Shown: positions 48,963-63,835 of the stretch, piece after piece
Numbering within the stretch: position 1 is the stretch's first letter
Layout of the letters: the number at the start of each line of letters is the position of its first letter
Assembly (NCBI GenBank): GCA_031216915.1
Contig: JAUFNR010000111.1
Location: 58,154 to 122,153, forward strand
Direction of reading: 5' to 3'
Source of the DNA: Pictodentalium vernedei
Lineage: Eukaryota > Mollusca > Scaphopoda > Dentaliida > Dentaliidae
DNA: 64,000 nucleotides
Notes under the pieces: generated by a model
The model's database searches: none
The model's input: only the letters and a program-made list of their open reading frames with translations
What the model was told of the DNA's origin: nothing
Position numbers and translations under genes: made by a program

Positions 48963-50934
48963 TTCTCATATTTTGCTCGTTATCCTAACACACACATTTT
49001 TCGCTTTGTTCTGGTCGCATCTTCATCTATAGTGCATGCTTTCGCAAATTAGCTGGTCAAAAGGCTGGAATATTCCACAATCAGCATATTTAAACGAACA
49101 TTTTGGAAAACAACCAATTGCCCCAAAAAGACAGACCATTTGTTATAATTGGGGGCGCTGTTACGTTGTAAAAATTAAGTCAAATAACGGGACGATAATT
49201 ACTGCCTGATGATGCCTTTCGTCTGTTCAGCACCACTGTCTGCCAGATTTAACGTTTGCTTGAAATAAAATATTGCGAATATTCTCTACTACACTTAATA
49301 AATAGCCCTTGTGACACACTAAAAGAGTATATGCACTGACACTATTTTATTACCCCCTTAAGCAATACATTTCTTCTCCGTTATGTCAGAGGTGGAGCCC
49401 TTAATTTCAGCTGCCCAAGTGGGTGCAATTTGCGCATCGTACAAATGCGTGCAACACGTTAATGGTACATATGCCTTCAACCAATGCCAGCACTTCGTGT
49501 GCCGGTTTAGTAAGCTAGGAAGTTAGGTAGTAGATAGCTGGCGCAGGATGGTTCTCTCCGTGCTATCCGTCCTCTTTCATCCGACACAATACAAATAAGG
49601 TTGGAGAAAGAGTCTCGAAACTCCACTAATAGACAAAGAAATGCAATCCATCACTACAAACTTTAAATATTCTGGGCACTTTGAGTTAAAAGATGTTTCT
49701 TTCACAGAATGACTGGTGGTGGAATGGCTCAACTTACAAGTTAGACAACTTTTGGAGCAAAACAGGGAGGCGGACCGTTGTCATGATTCCATGTGCTGTA
49801 GTGTTTGTCATATACGGATAGCATACTTTCAAATCGTGTGTATGGACTAGTTTTGTGTGTGTGTGGGGGGGGGGGGGGGGGATGGGTGGCGTTTTATTTC
49901 AGTTTTACATTTTAGACCTCTGAATCGTCTTTTCGTCTTGATTTGTGGCTCACGGTTTTATCTCGAATATTTTTCGATATGGATGTGTAGAGCAGGGAGT
50001 CACGATGGGTAGGGAAAGCATTCACGTTACAACACTTAGTTTTTCACAGATGAAGTGTACATTCCCACAAGCATCCACATGGGGATTTCTAGGTTCCTAC
50101 CTCTTCCTCTGCTTATCCCGGGTCAGCATTAATTTTATGTATCATATACTGAAGGTGAACGAATATTTTAGAGGGGAAACGTTTGATTTGAGTATTAGGT
50201 TTCAACATTTGGTGGGCATTTGGTACCTCAACACGCTTGTCATTGTTTTCATTGGCTGTCGTTTAAGAATGTTTTCTTCAGAGAAGCGAATGGTAACATT
50301 GGTTGCATTTTGTAGCACTAAGAAAGTTGTGTACAGTTTAAGAAAATCACTTTCCAAACTTCCCAGATTTATTATCGTGAATAATTGTTAGCCTAGCCAA
50401 TTTGAGTGATTACTAGCTTTAAGAGTAGGTCAGGTTCTGTATTGGGCAGTATTAATTCTGTGCCAGTATTAATACAGGTGAGTCGCACAGAGAAATTGGG
50501 ATTCGTTGAACAATTCAAGCCTTTCATGTAACAGCCGAAGTTCGAAACCAATTCAACGTTTATGATAACGTGAATGAGGTGTTCACACACCACATAGTAA
50601 CTGTTAAAATGTCTTCAATAATTCAGGAGATAATATTTCACAAGAATAAAATCATGAACAATGGAAAATTTTACGTGTGCCATTTATTGGTATAGTCAAC
50701 TAAAAAAAAATGTTTTTTTCAATTTTTGCCTATGGTTACCCTTATGAAATTTATCAAAAAACTTCAAAATTTTTTTGACCCATTTTATGCTGCAGAAATT
50801 TTCTACATATAAAAATACCATTGTTTCACATTTTCTTCTGCTGAAATCGCTTGTTCTCACAGTATAAATCAACTTGAAGTAAACAATGGGTATCACTGTA
50901 GGCCTGAATTCACTTTTTCCTGCAATGACAGCCG

Positions 50935-51241
50935 TGGGACGACCCGCGTTGTGTCCTTGGGCAAGGCACTTTATCCCGGTTGCCTACATGCGGGCACGAT
51001 GGCGCCGTGTACTATGGCGTACTGCACTTCGATGGTGCACATCTCTTCAGCCGCTGTAACCCTGCTTGAGCAGAGCTTGACCAGAGTTAGAATGTTGAGG
51101 AGCTGACATTTGCTCGTCGATGCTCGATGGTTCTCTCCGGGTACTCCGGCTTCCTCCACCCGTAAAATTGTCACGGTCACGATTAGCCATTGTGCATAAG
51201 TATGTGACATTAAACACCAACAAACAAATAAATATATAAAA
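50935..51241 (+). mobile_element. Retroposon, copy 12
   Basis: Target duplications at 50924-50934 and 51242-51252. Confidence 0.85.
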
Positions 51242-53178
51242 AATGACAGCCGACGGTTCACGCGCAGTATCACTTTCTCTACATTATAAAATCAACACTC
51301 GGAGTTTCCCTCGTTAGATATATGAAACAAGCGACAAACTCTTTAAACAGAATCCACCCATTTTCTTTCTAAACAGACTGAATGAATAATCTTCATGTCA
51401 TGTTTTTTGGTGTTCTATCTATTCAAAATATAGCTATTACAGCCGACACAAAGAAACTTGTCAATTCCAATCGTTTGTTTTTCAGTACTTGTACAGGAAA
51501 GCAACTTCTGCGATTTGGAAGACTACAGTATTTTCGCTTATACCTCCACAGCGTCTTCTAGCCAGAAAGACGGAGGTAAGTGTGTCTAAAAACAAATGAT
51601 GCCTTTCAGAAGCTGATTTTTGTTGTTCCCTTTTGAAAAGGGAAAGGCCTTCATTATTTACGACTGAGCAAACCCCGAATAGCAGTGGTGCTTAAATGTC
51701 AGACATTAGAGGCATCTAACAAACAACACATTTCCAGTCACTTGAAGGTTTTTTTTCTCACTGGAGCCCAAGCTTGGCGTGGTTATTTTGGGGCCGAGAG
51801 ATATGTCTACATACATAATGACGTGGAGAAAGTGTGTGGGGTGATGAGGGTGGATTTGCTTTGGATAACCCCAAGTATAGTCCCATATTTGTTCAGTGCT
51901 GTGGGGTGAGCTTTCAATTATATTGTCCAGCTACCACACAAGGGTTATCAGTGGTCATCTAGAATAAAGAGAGTACGTTTTGAAGAAATCCAATTTTCCA
52001 ATTCTTTTAGAGTTATCAGAATTTCGATATGTGTACTTATACCCAAAATCTCAGGCTATCATGATTAATGCCTTTCAGTGGAGGGCTCGGCTGAACTGTT
52101 TGGTTCCGCCAACTCTTTCACCACTCCACCCCCCCCCCCCTCACACACACCCATAGAAGTAACAGGCCTGGGGGAGCATTTACGCAACAGCTGATGCGTG
52201 TATATTTTACAAGAGTGCACATGAGTGTATTCTTGTAGGGGCCCTGGGAACTGCAGTAGTGTTGTTAACTGGGGTGGACACGTTGTGCTTTATTGCTTTA
52301 ATATGACCCAGGACCCAAAGCCTTGTCTATTTCTTCTCTGAAGTTGCAACGTGATTGCAAAGTGCAAACACTAGGCTAAATTTCATTTTCTTATGTTTAA
52401 TAGCAATGATTTTGGCATGAATACTGGGTGGGTGTGACCTAAAATACCTGTAAACAATAAGGTCGTGGTGTTGGTGGTTAAATGCTGAGCCTATGGAACT
52501 TTGAAACTGCCTTTTCCTAATAGGTGTGCTCCCTACATCAGAGGACCCTCGCATTTTTAGAAATGCCAATGTAATTGATACACAGAGGATTCTGTACCAC
52601 AGAAACATGGAAGCGTGACTGAGAATAGATTGGATGTATGGACAAGAATATAGACAATTGCAAAAAATGAGTGCCAATTTGGTAAAATTTCACAAAATTT
52701 CGAAAATGCGCTTTTTTATAAACAAGATTTTCAATGGGTAAAAAGGGTCTTTCTCTTCATCGAGATGTTCTGAATTTTGCCTCGGAACATCTGCACTTTC
52801 TATTCACTCCTTTTTGGGATATTTGTGTTCAAATTCTGACTCCGGGTGATGATATTTTGTACCAAAATAAGTGCCAACATCAGTCAGTTGTTACTATTTA
52901 TAGTAACTCTGAATGTTATGACAATGTTACTCTGGTCTGAACAACGAAACGGATCCCCACCAAAAATCGTCTGCTCAGTCATCGCGCTGGTTTATAGTGT
53001 AACTTATAACAGCTGCTTTGTTTCTGTTGATTTTTTTTTGGTATTAAAATCTAGCATATTTTTCATGTTCCTCCTCATCTACTCGAAATGGGCGTTATTA
53101 TCTCCTCTTGAAACAGAATGATGAAGGTCTTACAATTTAAAGTTTTCTATTTATATTTTTGCCACAAGAAAACGAATC

Positions 53179-53263
53179 GGGCTGTAGCTCAGTTAGTACC
53201 GGCGTTCACTTTGCTGTTTGAAAAAGTGCGCGTTCAAGGCGATGTGAGTTCAAACCGCTCCTG
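53179..53263 (+). other. tRNA-like element, copy 13
   Basis: Reference sequence. Confidence 0.5.
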
Positions 53264-55234
53264 TTCTCATATTTTGCTCGTTATCCTAACACACACATTT
53301 TTCGCTTTGTTCTGGTCGCATCTTCATCTATAGTGCATGCTTTCGCAAATTAGCTGGTCAAAAGGCTGGAATATTCCACAATCAGCATATTTAAACGAAC
53401 ATTTTGGAAAACAACCAATTGCCCCAAAAAGACAGACCATTTGTTATAATTGGGGGCGCTGTTACGTTGTAAAAATTAAGTCAAATAACGGGACGATAAT
53501 TACTGCCTGATGATGCCTTTCGTCTGTTCAGCACCACTGTCTGCCAGATTTAACGTTTGCTTGAAATAAAATATTGCGAATATTCTCTACTACACTTAAT
53601 AAATAGCCCTTGTGACACACTAAAAGAGTATATGCACTGACACTATTTTATTACCCCCTTAAGCAATACATTTCTTCTCCGTTATGTCAGAGGTGGAGCC
53701 CTTAATTTCAGCTGCCCAAGTGGGTGCAATTTGCGCATCGTACAAATGCGTGCAACACGTTAATGGTACATATGCCTTCAACCAATGCCAGCACTTCGTG
53801 TGCCGGTTTAGTAAGCTAGGAAGTTAGGTAGTAGATAGCTGGCGCAGGATGGTTCTCTCCGTGCTATCCGTCCTCTTTCATCCGACACAATACAAATAAG
53901 GTTGGAGAAAGAGTCTCGAAACTCCACTAATAGACAAAGAAATGCAATCCATCACTACAAACTTTAAATATTCTGGGCACTTTGAGTTAAAAGATGTTTC
54001 TTTCACAGAATGACTGGTGGTGGAATGGCTCAACTTACAAGTTAGACAACTTTTGGAGCAAAACAGGGAGGCGGACCGTTGTCATGATTCCATGTGCTGT
54101 AGTGTTTGTCATATACGGATAGCATACTTTCAAATCGTGTGTATGGACTAGTTTTGTGTGTGTGTGGGGGGGGGGGGGGGGAGGGGTGGCGTTTTATTTC
54201 AGTTTTACATTTTAGACCTCTGAATCGTCTTTTCGTCTTGATTTGTGGCTCACGGTTTTATCTCGAATATTTTTCGATATGGATGTGTAGAGCAGGGAGT
54301 CACGATGGGTAGGGAAAGCATTCACGTTACAACACTTAGTTTTTCACAGATGAAGTGTACATTCCCACAAGCATCCACATGGGGATTTCTAGGTTCCTAC
54401 CTCTTCCTCTGCTTATCCCGGGTCAGCATTAATTTTATGTATCATATACTGAAGGTGAACGAATATTTTAGAGGGGAAACGTTTGATTTGAGTATTAGGT
54501 TTCAACATTTGGTGGGCATTTGGTACCTCAACACGCTTGTCATTGTTTTCATTGGCTGTCGTTTAAGAATGTTTTCTTCAGAGAAGCGAATGGTAACATT
54601 GGTTGCATTTTGTAGCACTAAGAAAGTTGTGTACAGTTTAAGAAAATCACTTTCCAAACTTCCCAGATTTATTATCGTGAATAATTGTTAGCCTAGCCAA
54701 TTTGAGTGATTACTAGCTTTAAGAGTAGGTCAGGTTCTGTATTGGGCAGTATTAATTCTGTGCCAGTATTAATACAGGTGAGTCGCACAGAGAAATTGGG
54801 ATTCGTTGAACAATTCAAGCCTTTCATGTAACAGCCGAAGTTCGAAACCAATTCAACGTTTATGATAACGTGAATGAGGTGTTCACACACCACATAGTAA
54901 CTGTTAAAATGTCTTCAATAATTCAGGAGATAATATTTCACAAGAATAAAATCATGAACAATGGAAAATTTTACGTGTGCCATTTATTGGTATAGTCAAC
55001 TAAAAAAAAATGTTTTTTTCAATTTTTGCCTATGGTTACCCTTATGAAATTTATCAAAAAACTTCAAAATTTTTTTGACCCATTTTATGCTGCAGAAATT
55101 TTCTACATATAAAAATACCATTGTTTCACATTTTCTTCTGCTGAAATCGCTTGTTCTCACAGTATAAATCAACTTGAAGTAAACAATGGGTATCACTGTA
55201 GGCCTGAATTCACTTTTTCCTGCAATGACAGCCG

Positions 55235-55541
55235 TGGGACGACCCGCGTTGTGTCCTTGGGCAAGGCACTTTATCCCGGTTGCCTACATGCGGGCACGAT
55301 GGCGCCGTGTACTATGGCGTACTGCACTTCGATGGTGCACATCTCTTCAGCCGCTGTAACCCTGCTTGAGCAGAGCTTGACCAGAGTTAGAATGTTGAGG
55401 AGCTGACATTTGCTCGTCGATGCTCGATGGTTCTCTCCGGGTACTCCGGCTTCCTCCACCCGTAAAATTGTCACGGTCACGATTAGCCATTGTGCATAAG
55501 TATGTGACATTAAACACCAACAAACAAATAAATATATAAAA
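55235..55541 (+). mobile_element. Retroposon, copy 13
   Basis: Target duplications at 55224-55234 and 55542-55552. Confidence 0.85.
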
Positions 55542-57477
55542 AATGACAGCCGACGGTTCACGCGCAGTATCACTTTCTCTACATTATAAAATCAACACTC
55601 GGAGTTTCCCTCGTTAGATATATGAAACAAGCGACAAACTCTTTAAACAGAATCCACCCATTTTCTTTCTAAACAGACTGAATGAATAATCTTCATGTCA
55701 TGTTTTTTGGTGTTCTATCTATTCAAAATATAGCTATTACAGCCGACACAAAGAAACTTGTCAATTCCAATCGTTTGTTTTTCAGTACTTGTACAGGAAA
55801 GCAACTTCTGCGATTTGGAAGACTACAGTATTTTCGCTTATACCTCCACAGCGTCTTCTAGCCAGAAAGACGGAGGTAAGTGTGTCTAAAAACAAATGAT
55901 GCCTTTCAGAAGCTGATTTTTGTTGTTCCCTTTTGAAAAGGGAAAGGCCTTCATTATTTACGACTGAGCAAACCCCGAATAGCAGTGGTGCTTAAATGTC
56001 AGACATTAGAGGCATCTAACAAACAACACATTTCCAGTCACTTGAAGGTTTTTTTTCTCACTGGAGCCCAAGCTTGGCGTGGTTATTTTGGGGCCGAGAG
56101 ATATGTCTACATACATAATGACGTGGAGAAAGTGTGTGGGGTGATGAGGGTGGATTTGCTTTGGATAACCCCAAGTATAGTCCCATATTTGTTCAGTGCT
56201 GTGGGGTGAGCTTTCAATTATATTGTCCAGCTACCACACAAGGGTTATCAGTGGTCATCTAGAATAAAGAGAGTACGTTTTGAAGAAATCCAATTTTCCA
56301 ATTCTTTTAGAGTTATCAGAATTTCGATATGTGTACTTATACCCAAAATCTCAGGCTATCATGATTAATGCCTTTCAGTGGAGGGCTCGGCTGAACTGTT
56401 TGGTTCCGCCAACTCTTTCACCACTCCACCCCCCCCCCCTCACACACACCCATAGAAGTAACAGGCCTGGGGGAGCATTTACGCAACAGCTGATGCGTGT
56501 ATATTTTACAAGAGTGCACATGAGTGTATTCTTGTAGGGGCCCTGGGAACTGCAGTAGTGTTGTTAACTGGGGTGGACACGTTGTGCTTTATTGCTTTAA
56601 TATGACCCAGGACCCAAAGCCTTGTCTATTTCTTCTCTGAAGTTGCAACGTGATTGCAAAGTGCAAACACTAGGCTAAATTTCATTTTCTTATGTTTAAT
56701 AGCAATGATTTTGGCATGAATACTGGGTGGGTGTGACCTAAAATACCTGTAAACAATAAGGTCGTGGTGTTGGTGGTTAAATGCTGAGCCTATGGAACTT
56801 TGAAACTGCCTTTTCCTAATAGGTGTGCTCCCTACATCAGAGGACCCTCGCATTTTTAGAAATGCCAATGTAATTGATACACAGAGGATTCTGTACCACA
56901 GAAACATGGAAGCGTGACTGAGAATAGATTGGATGTATGGACAAGAATATAGACAATTGCAAAAAATGAGTGCCAATTTGGTAAAATTTCACAAAATTTC
57001 GAAAATGCGCTTTTTTATAAACAAGATTTTCAATGGGTAAAAAGGGTCTTTCTCTTCATCGAGATGTTCTGAATTTTGCCTCGGAACATCTGCACTTTCT
57101 ATTCACTCCTTTTTGGGATATTTGTGTTCAAATTCTGACTCCGGGTGATGATATTTTGTACCAAAATAAGTGCCAACATCAGTCAGTTGTTACTATTTAT
57201 AGTAACTCTGAATGTTATGACAATGTTACTCTGGTCTGAACAACGAAACGGATCCCCACCAAAAATCGTCTGCTCAGTCATCGCGCTGGTTTATAGTGTA
57301 ACTTATAACAGCTGCTTTGTTTCTGTTGATTTTTTTTTGGTATTAAAATCTAGCATATTTTTCATGTTCCTCCTCATCTACTCGAAATGGGCGTTATTAT
57401 CTCCTCTTGAAACAGAATGATGAAGGTCTTACAATTTAAAGTTTTCTATTTATATTTTTGCCACAAGAAAACGAATC

Positions 57478-57562
57478 GGGCTGTAGCTCAGTTAGTACCG
57501 GCGTTCACTTTGCTGTTTGAAAAAGTGCGCGTTCAAGGCGATGTGAGTTCAAACCGCTCCTG
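57478..57562 (+). other. tRNA-like element, copy 14
   Basis: Reference sequence. Confidence 0.5.
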
Positions 57563-59539
57563 TTCTCATATTTTGCTCGTTATCCTAACACACACATTTT
57601 TCGCTTTGTTCTGGTCGCATCTTCATCTATAGTGCATGCTTTCGCAAATTAGCTGGTCAAAAGGCTGGAATATTCCACAATCAGCATATTTAAACGAACA
57701 TTTTGGAAAACAACCAATTGCCCCAAAAAGACAGACCATTTGTTATAATTGGGGGCGCTGTTACGTTGTAAAAATTAAGTCAAATAACGGGACGATAATT
57801 ACTGCCTGATGATGCCTTTCGTCTGTTCAGCACCACTGTCTGCCAGATTTAACGTTTGCTTGAAATAAAATATTGCGAATATTCTCTACTACACTTAATA
57901 AATAGCCCTTGTGACACACTAAAAGAGTATATGCACTGACACTATTTTATTACCCCCTTAAGCAATACATTTCTTCTCCGTTATGTCAGAGGTGGAGCCC
58001 TTAATTTCAGCTGCCCAAGTGGGTGCAATTTGCGCATCGTACAAATGCGTGCAACACGTTAATGGTACATATGCCTTCAACCAATGCCAGCACTTCGTGT
58101 GCCGGTTTAGTAAGCTAGGAAGTTAGGTAGTAGATAGCTGGCGCAGGATGGTTCTCTCCGTGCTATCCGTCCTCTTTCATCCGACACAATACAAATAAGG
58201 TTGGAGAAAGAGTCTCGAAACTCCACTAATAGACAAAGAAATGCAATCCATCACTACAAACTTTAAATATTCTGGGCACTTTGAGTTAAAAGATGTTTCT
58301 TTCACAGAATGACTGGTGGTGGAATGGCTCAACTTACAAGTTAGACAACTTTTGGAGCAAAACAGGGAGGCGGACCGTTGTCATGATTCCATGTGCTGTA
58401 GTGTTTGTCATATACGGATAGCATACTTTCAAATCGTGTGTATGGACTAGTTTTGTGTGTGTGTGGGAGGGGGGGGGGGGGGGGGGAGGGGTGGCGTTTT
58501 ATTTCAGTTTTACATTTTAGACCTCTGAATCGTCTTTTCGTCTTGATTTGTGGCTCACGGTTTTATCTCGAATATTTTTCGATATGGATGTGTAGAGCAG
58601 GGAGTCACGATGGGTAGGGAAAGCATTCACGTTACAACACTTAGTTTTTCACAGATGAAGTGTACATTCCCACAAGCATCCACATGGGGATTTCTAGGTT
58701 CCTACCTCTTCCTCTGCTTATCCCGGGTCAGCATTAATTTTATGTATCATATACTGAAGGTGAACGAATATTTTAGAGGGGAAACGTTTGATTTGAGTAT
58801 TAGGTTTCAACATTTGGTGGGCATTTGGTACCTCAACACGCTTGTCATTGTTTTCATTGGCTGTCGTTTAAGAATGTTTTCTTCAGAGAAGCGAATGGTA
58901 ACATTGGTTGCATTTTGTAGCACTAAGAAAGTTGTGTACAGTTTAAGAAAATCACTTTCCAAACTTCCCAGATTTATTATCGTGAATAATTGTTAGCCTA
59001 GCCAATTTGAGTGATTACTAGCTTTAAGAGTAGGTCAGGTTCTGTATTGGGCAGTATTAATTCTGTGCCAGTATTAATACAGGTGAGTCGCACAGAGAAA
59101 TTGGGATTCGTTGAACAATTCAAGCCTTTCATGTAACAGCCGAAGTTCGAAACCAATTCAACGTTTATGATAACGTGAATGAGGTGTTCACACACCACAT
59201 AGTAACTGTTAAAATGTCTTCAATAATTCAGGAGATAATATTTCACAAGAATAAAATCATGAACAATGGAAAATTTTACGTGTGCCATTTATTGGTATAG
59301 TCAACTAAAAAAAAATGTTTTTTTCAATTTTTGCCTATGGTTACCCTTATGAAATTTATCAAAAAACTTCAAAATTTTTTTGACCCATTTTATGCTGCAG
59401 AAATTTTCTACATATAAAAATACCATTGTTTCACATTTTCTTCTGCTGAAATCGCTTGTTCTCACAGTATAAATCAACTTGAAGTAAACAATGGGTATCA
59501 CTGTAGGCCTGAATTCACTTTTTCCTGCAATGACAGCCG

Positions 59540-59846
59540 TGGGACGACCCGCGTTGTGTCCTTGGGCAAGGCACTTTATCCCGGTTGCCTACATGCGGGC
59601 ACGATGGCGCCGTGTACTATGGCGTACTGCACTTCGATGGTGCACATCTCTTCAGCCGCTGTAACCCTGCTTGAGCAGAGCTTGACCAGAGTTAGAATGT
59701 TGAGGAGCTGACATTTGCTCGTCGATGCTCGATGGTTCTCTCCGGGTACTCCGGCTTCCTCCACCCGTAAAATTGTCACGGTCACGATTAGCCATTGTGC
59801 ATAAGTATGTGACATTAAACACCAACAAACAAATAAATATATAAAA
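59540..59846 (+). mobile_element. Retroposon, copy 14
   Basis: Target duplications at 59529-59539 and 59847-59857. Confidence 0.85.
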
Positions 59847-61785
59847 AATGACAGCCGACGGTTCACGCGCAGTATCACTTTCTCTACATTATAAAATCAA
59901 CACTCGGAGTTTCCCTCGTTAGATATATGAAACAAGCGACAAACTCTTTAAACAGAATCCACCCATTTTCTTTCTAAACAGACTGAATGAATAATCTTCA
60001 TGTCATGTTTTTTGGTGTTCTATCTATTCAAAATATAGCTATTACAGCCGACACAAAGAAACTTGTCAATTCCAATCGTTTGTTTTTCAGTACTTGTACA
60101 GGAAAGCAACTTCTGCGATTTGGAAGACTACAGTATTTTCGCTTATACCTCCACAGCGTCTTCTAGCCAGAAAGACGGAGGTAAGTGTGTCTAAAAACAA
60201 ATGATGCCTTTCAGAAGCTGATTTTTGTTGTTCCCTTTTGAAAAGGGAAAGGCCTTCATTATTTACGACTGAGCAAACCCCGAATAGCAGTGGTGCTTAA
60301 ATGTCAGACATTAGAGGCATCTAACAAACAACACATTTCCAGTCACTTGAAGGTTTTTTTTCTCACTGGAGCCCAAGCTTGGCGTGGTTATTTTGGGGCC
60401 GAGAGATATGTCTACATACATAATGACGTGGAGAAAGTGTGTGGGGTGATGAGGGTGGATTTGCTTTGGATAACCCCAAGTATAGTCCCATATTTGTTCA
60501 GTGCTGTGGGGTGAGCTTTCAATTATATTGTCCAGCTACCACACAAGGGTTATCAGTGGTCATCTAGAATAAAGAGAGTACGTTTTGAAGAAATCCAATT
60601 TTCCAATTCTTTTAGAGTTATCAGAATTTCGATATGTGTACTTATACCCAAAATCTCAGGCTATCATGATTAATGCCTTTCAGTGGAGGGCTCGGCTGAA
60701 CTGTTTGGTTCCGCCAACTCTTTCACCACTCCACCCCCCCCCCCCCTCACACACACCCATAGAAGTAACAGGCCTGGGGGAGCATTTACGCAACAGCTGA
60801 TGCGTGTATATTTTACAAGAGTGCACATGAGTGTATTCTTGTAGGGGCCCTGGGAACTGCAGTAGTGTTGTTAACTGGGGTGGACACGTTGTGCTTTATT
60901 GCTTTAATATGACCCAGGACCCAAAGCCTTGTCTATTTCTTCTCTGAAGTTGCAACGTGATTGCAAAGTGCAAACACTAGGCTAAATTTCATTTTCTTAT
61001 GTTTAATAGCAATGATTTTGGCATGAATACTGGGTGGGTGTGACCTAAAATACCTGTAAACAATAAGGTCGTGGTGTTGGTGGTTAAATGCTGAGCCTAT
61101 GGAACTTTGAAACTGCCTTTTCCTAATAGGTGTGCTCCCTACATCGGAGGACCCTCGCATTTTTAGAAATGCCAATGTAATTGATACACAGAGGATTCTG
61201 TACCACAGAAACATGCGTAACGTGACTGAGAATAGATTGGATGTATGGACAAGAATATAGACAATTGCAAAAAATGAGTGCCAATTTGGTAAAATTTCAC
61301 AAAATTTCGAAAATGCGCTTTTTTATAAACAAGATTTTCAATGGGTAAAAAGGGTCTTTCTCTTCATCGAGATGTTCTGAATTTTGCCTCGGAACATCTG
61401 CACTTTCTATTCACTCCTTTTTGGGATATTTGTGTTCAAATTCTGACTCCGGGTGATGATATTTTGTACCAAAATAAGTGCCAACATCAGTCAGTTGTTA
61501 CTATTTATAGTAACTCTGAATGTTATGACAATGTTACTCTGGTCTGAACAACGAAACGGATCCCCACCAAAAATCGTCTGCTCAGTCATCGCGCTGGTTT
61601 ATAGTGTAACTTATAACAGCTGCTTTGTTTCTGTTGATTTTTTTTTGGTATTAAAATCTAGCATATTTTTCATGTTCCTCCTCATCTACTCGAAATGGGC
61701 GTTATTATCTCCTCTTGAAACAGAATGATGAAGGTCTTACAATTTAAAGTTTTCTATTTATATTTTTGCCACAAGAAAACGAATC

Positions 61786-61870
61786 GGGCTGTAGCTCAGT
61801 TAGTACCGGCGTTCACTTTGCTGTTTGAAAAAGTGCGCGTTCAAGGCGATGTGAGTTCAAACCGCTCCTG
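61786..61870 (+). other. tRNA-like element, copy 15
   Basis: Reference sequence. Confidence 0.5.
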
Positions 61871-63835
61871 TTCTCATATTTTGCTCGTTATCCTAACACA
61901 CACATTTTTCGCTTTGTTCTGGTCGCATCTTCATCTATAGTGCATGCTTTCGCAAATTAGCTGGTCAAAAGGCTGGAATATTCCACAATCAGCATATTTA
62001 AACGAACATTTTGGAAAACAACCAATTGCCCCAAAAAGACAGACCATTTGTTATAATTGGGGGCGCTGTTACGTTGTAAAAATTAAGTCAAATAACGGGA
62101 CGATAATTACTGCCTGATGATGCCTTTCGTCTGTTCAGCACCACTGTCTGCCAGATTTAACGTTTGCTTGAAATAAAATATTGCGAATATTCTCTACTAC
62201 ACTTAATAAATAGCCCTTGTGACACACTAAAAGAGTATATGCACTGACACTATTTTATTACCCCCTTAAGCAATACATTTCTTCTCCGTTATGTCAGAGG
62301 TGGAGCCCTTAATTTCAGCTGCCCAAGTGGGTGCAATTTGCGCATCGTACAAATGCGTGCAACACGTTAATGGTACATATGCCTTCAACCAATGCCAGCA
62401 CTTCGTGTGCCGGTTTAGTAAGCTAGGAAGTTAGGTAGTAGATAGCTGGCGCAGGATGGTTCTCTCCGTGCTATCCGTCCTCTTTCATCCGACACAATAC
62501 AAATAAGGTTGGAGAAAGAGTCTCGAAACTCCACTAATAGACAAAGAAATGCAATCCATCACTACAAACTTTAAATATTCTGGGCACTTTGAGTTAGAAG
62601 ATGTTTCTTTCACAGAATGACTGGTGGTGGAATGGCTCAACTTACAAGTTAGACAACTTTTGGAGCAAAACAGGGACGGCGGACCGTTGTCATGATTCCA
62701 TGTGCTGTAGTGTTTGTCATATACGGATAGCATACTTTCAAATCGTGTGTATGGACTAGTTTTGTGTGTGGGGGGGGGGGGGAGGGGTGGCGTTTTATTT
62801 CAGTTTTACATTTTAGACCTCTGAATCGTCTTTTCGTCTTGATTTGTGGCTCGCGGTTTTATCTCGAATATTTTTCGATATGGATGTGTAGAGCAGGGAG
62901 TCACGATGGGTAGGGAAAGCATTCACGTTACAACACTTAGTTTTTCACAGATGAAGTGTACATTCCCACAAGCATCCACATGGGGATTTCTAGGTTCCTA
63001 CCTCTTCCTCTGCTTATCCCGGGTCAGCATTAATTTTATGTATCATATACTGAAGGTGAACGAATATTTTAGAGGGGAAACGTTTGATTTGAGTATTAGG
63101 TTTCAACATTTGGTGGGCATTTGGTACCTCAACACGCTTGTCATTGTTTTCATTGGCTGTCGTTTAAGAATGTTTTCTTCAGAGAAGCGAATGGTAACAT
63201 TGGTTGCATTTTGTAGCACTAAGAAAGTTGTGTACAGTTTAAGAAAATCACTTTCCAAACTTCCCAGATTTATTATCGTGAATAATTGTTAGCCTAGCCA
63301 ATTTGAGTGATTACTAGCTTTAAGAGTAGGTCAGGTTCTGTATTGGGCAGTATTAATTCTGTGCCAGTATTAATACAGGAGAGTCGCACAGAGAAATTGG
63401 GATTCGTTGAACAATTCAAGCCTTTCATGTAACAGCCGAAGTTCGAAACCAATTCAACGTTTATGATAACGTGAATGAGGTGTTCACACACCACATAGTA
63501 ACTGTTAAAATGTCTACAATAATTCAAGAGATAATATTTCACAAGAATAAAATCATGAACAATGGAAAATTTTACGTGTGCCATTTATTGGTATAGTCAA
63601 CTAAAAAAAAATGTTTTTTTCAATTTTTGCCTATGGTTACCCTTATGAAATTTATCAAAAAACTTCAAAATTTTTTTGACCCATTTTATGCTGCAGAAAT
63701 TTTCTACATATAAAAATACCATTGTTTCACATTTTCTTCTGCTGAAATCGCTTGTTCTCACAGTATAAATCAACTTGAAGTAAACAATGGGTATCACTGT
63801 AGGCCTGAATTCACTTTTTCCTGCAATGACAGCCG

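Larger units (their letters stand above)
47349..51649 (+). repeat. Unit copy 12 (subgroup 12-14)
   Basis: Carries the subgroup alleles: A 48239 (CATCAGAGG), the replacement ATGGAAGCGTGAC for ATGCGTAACGTGAC near 48305, the ORF C deletion near 49768, an extra TG before the G-tract, and A 49952 (GGCTCACGG). Private: C 47515 and T 49883 just after the G17 tract. Exon B at 49411-49509; exon A at 51486-51575. Confidence 0.97.
51650..55949 (+). repeat. Unit copy 13 (subgroup 12-14)
   Basis: Subgroup alleles as in copy 12, without its private changes. C12 followed by T; G16. Exon B at 53712-53810; exon A at 55786-55875. Confidence 0.97.
55950..60254 (+). repeat. Unit copy 14 (subgroup 12-14)
   Basis: Subgroup alleles as in copies 12 and 13. 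C11 followed by T. The G-tract is interrupted: GGG, A, then G18 (58465-58486), the only copy with an A inside the run. Exon B at 58011-58109; exon A at 60091-60180. Confidence 0.97.
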
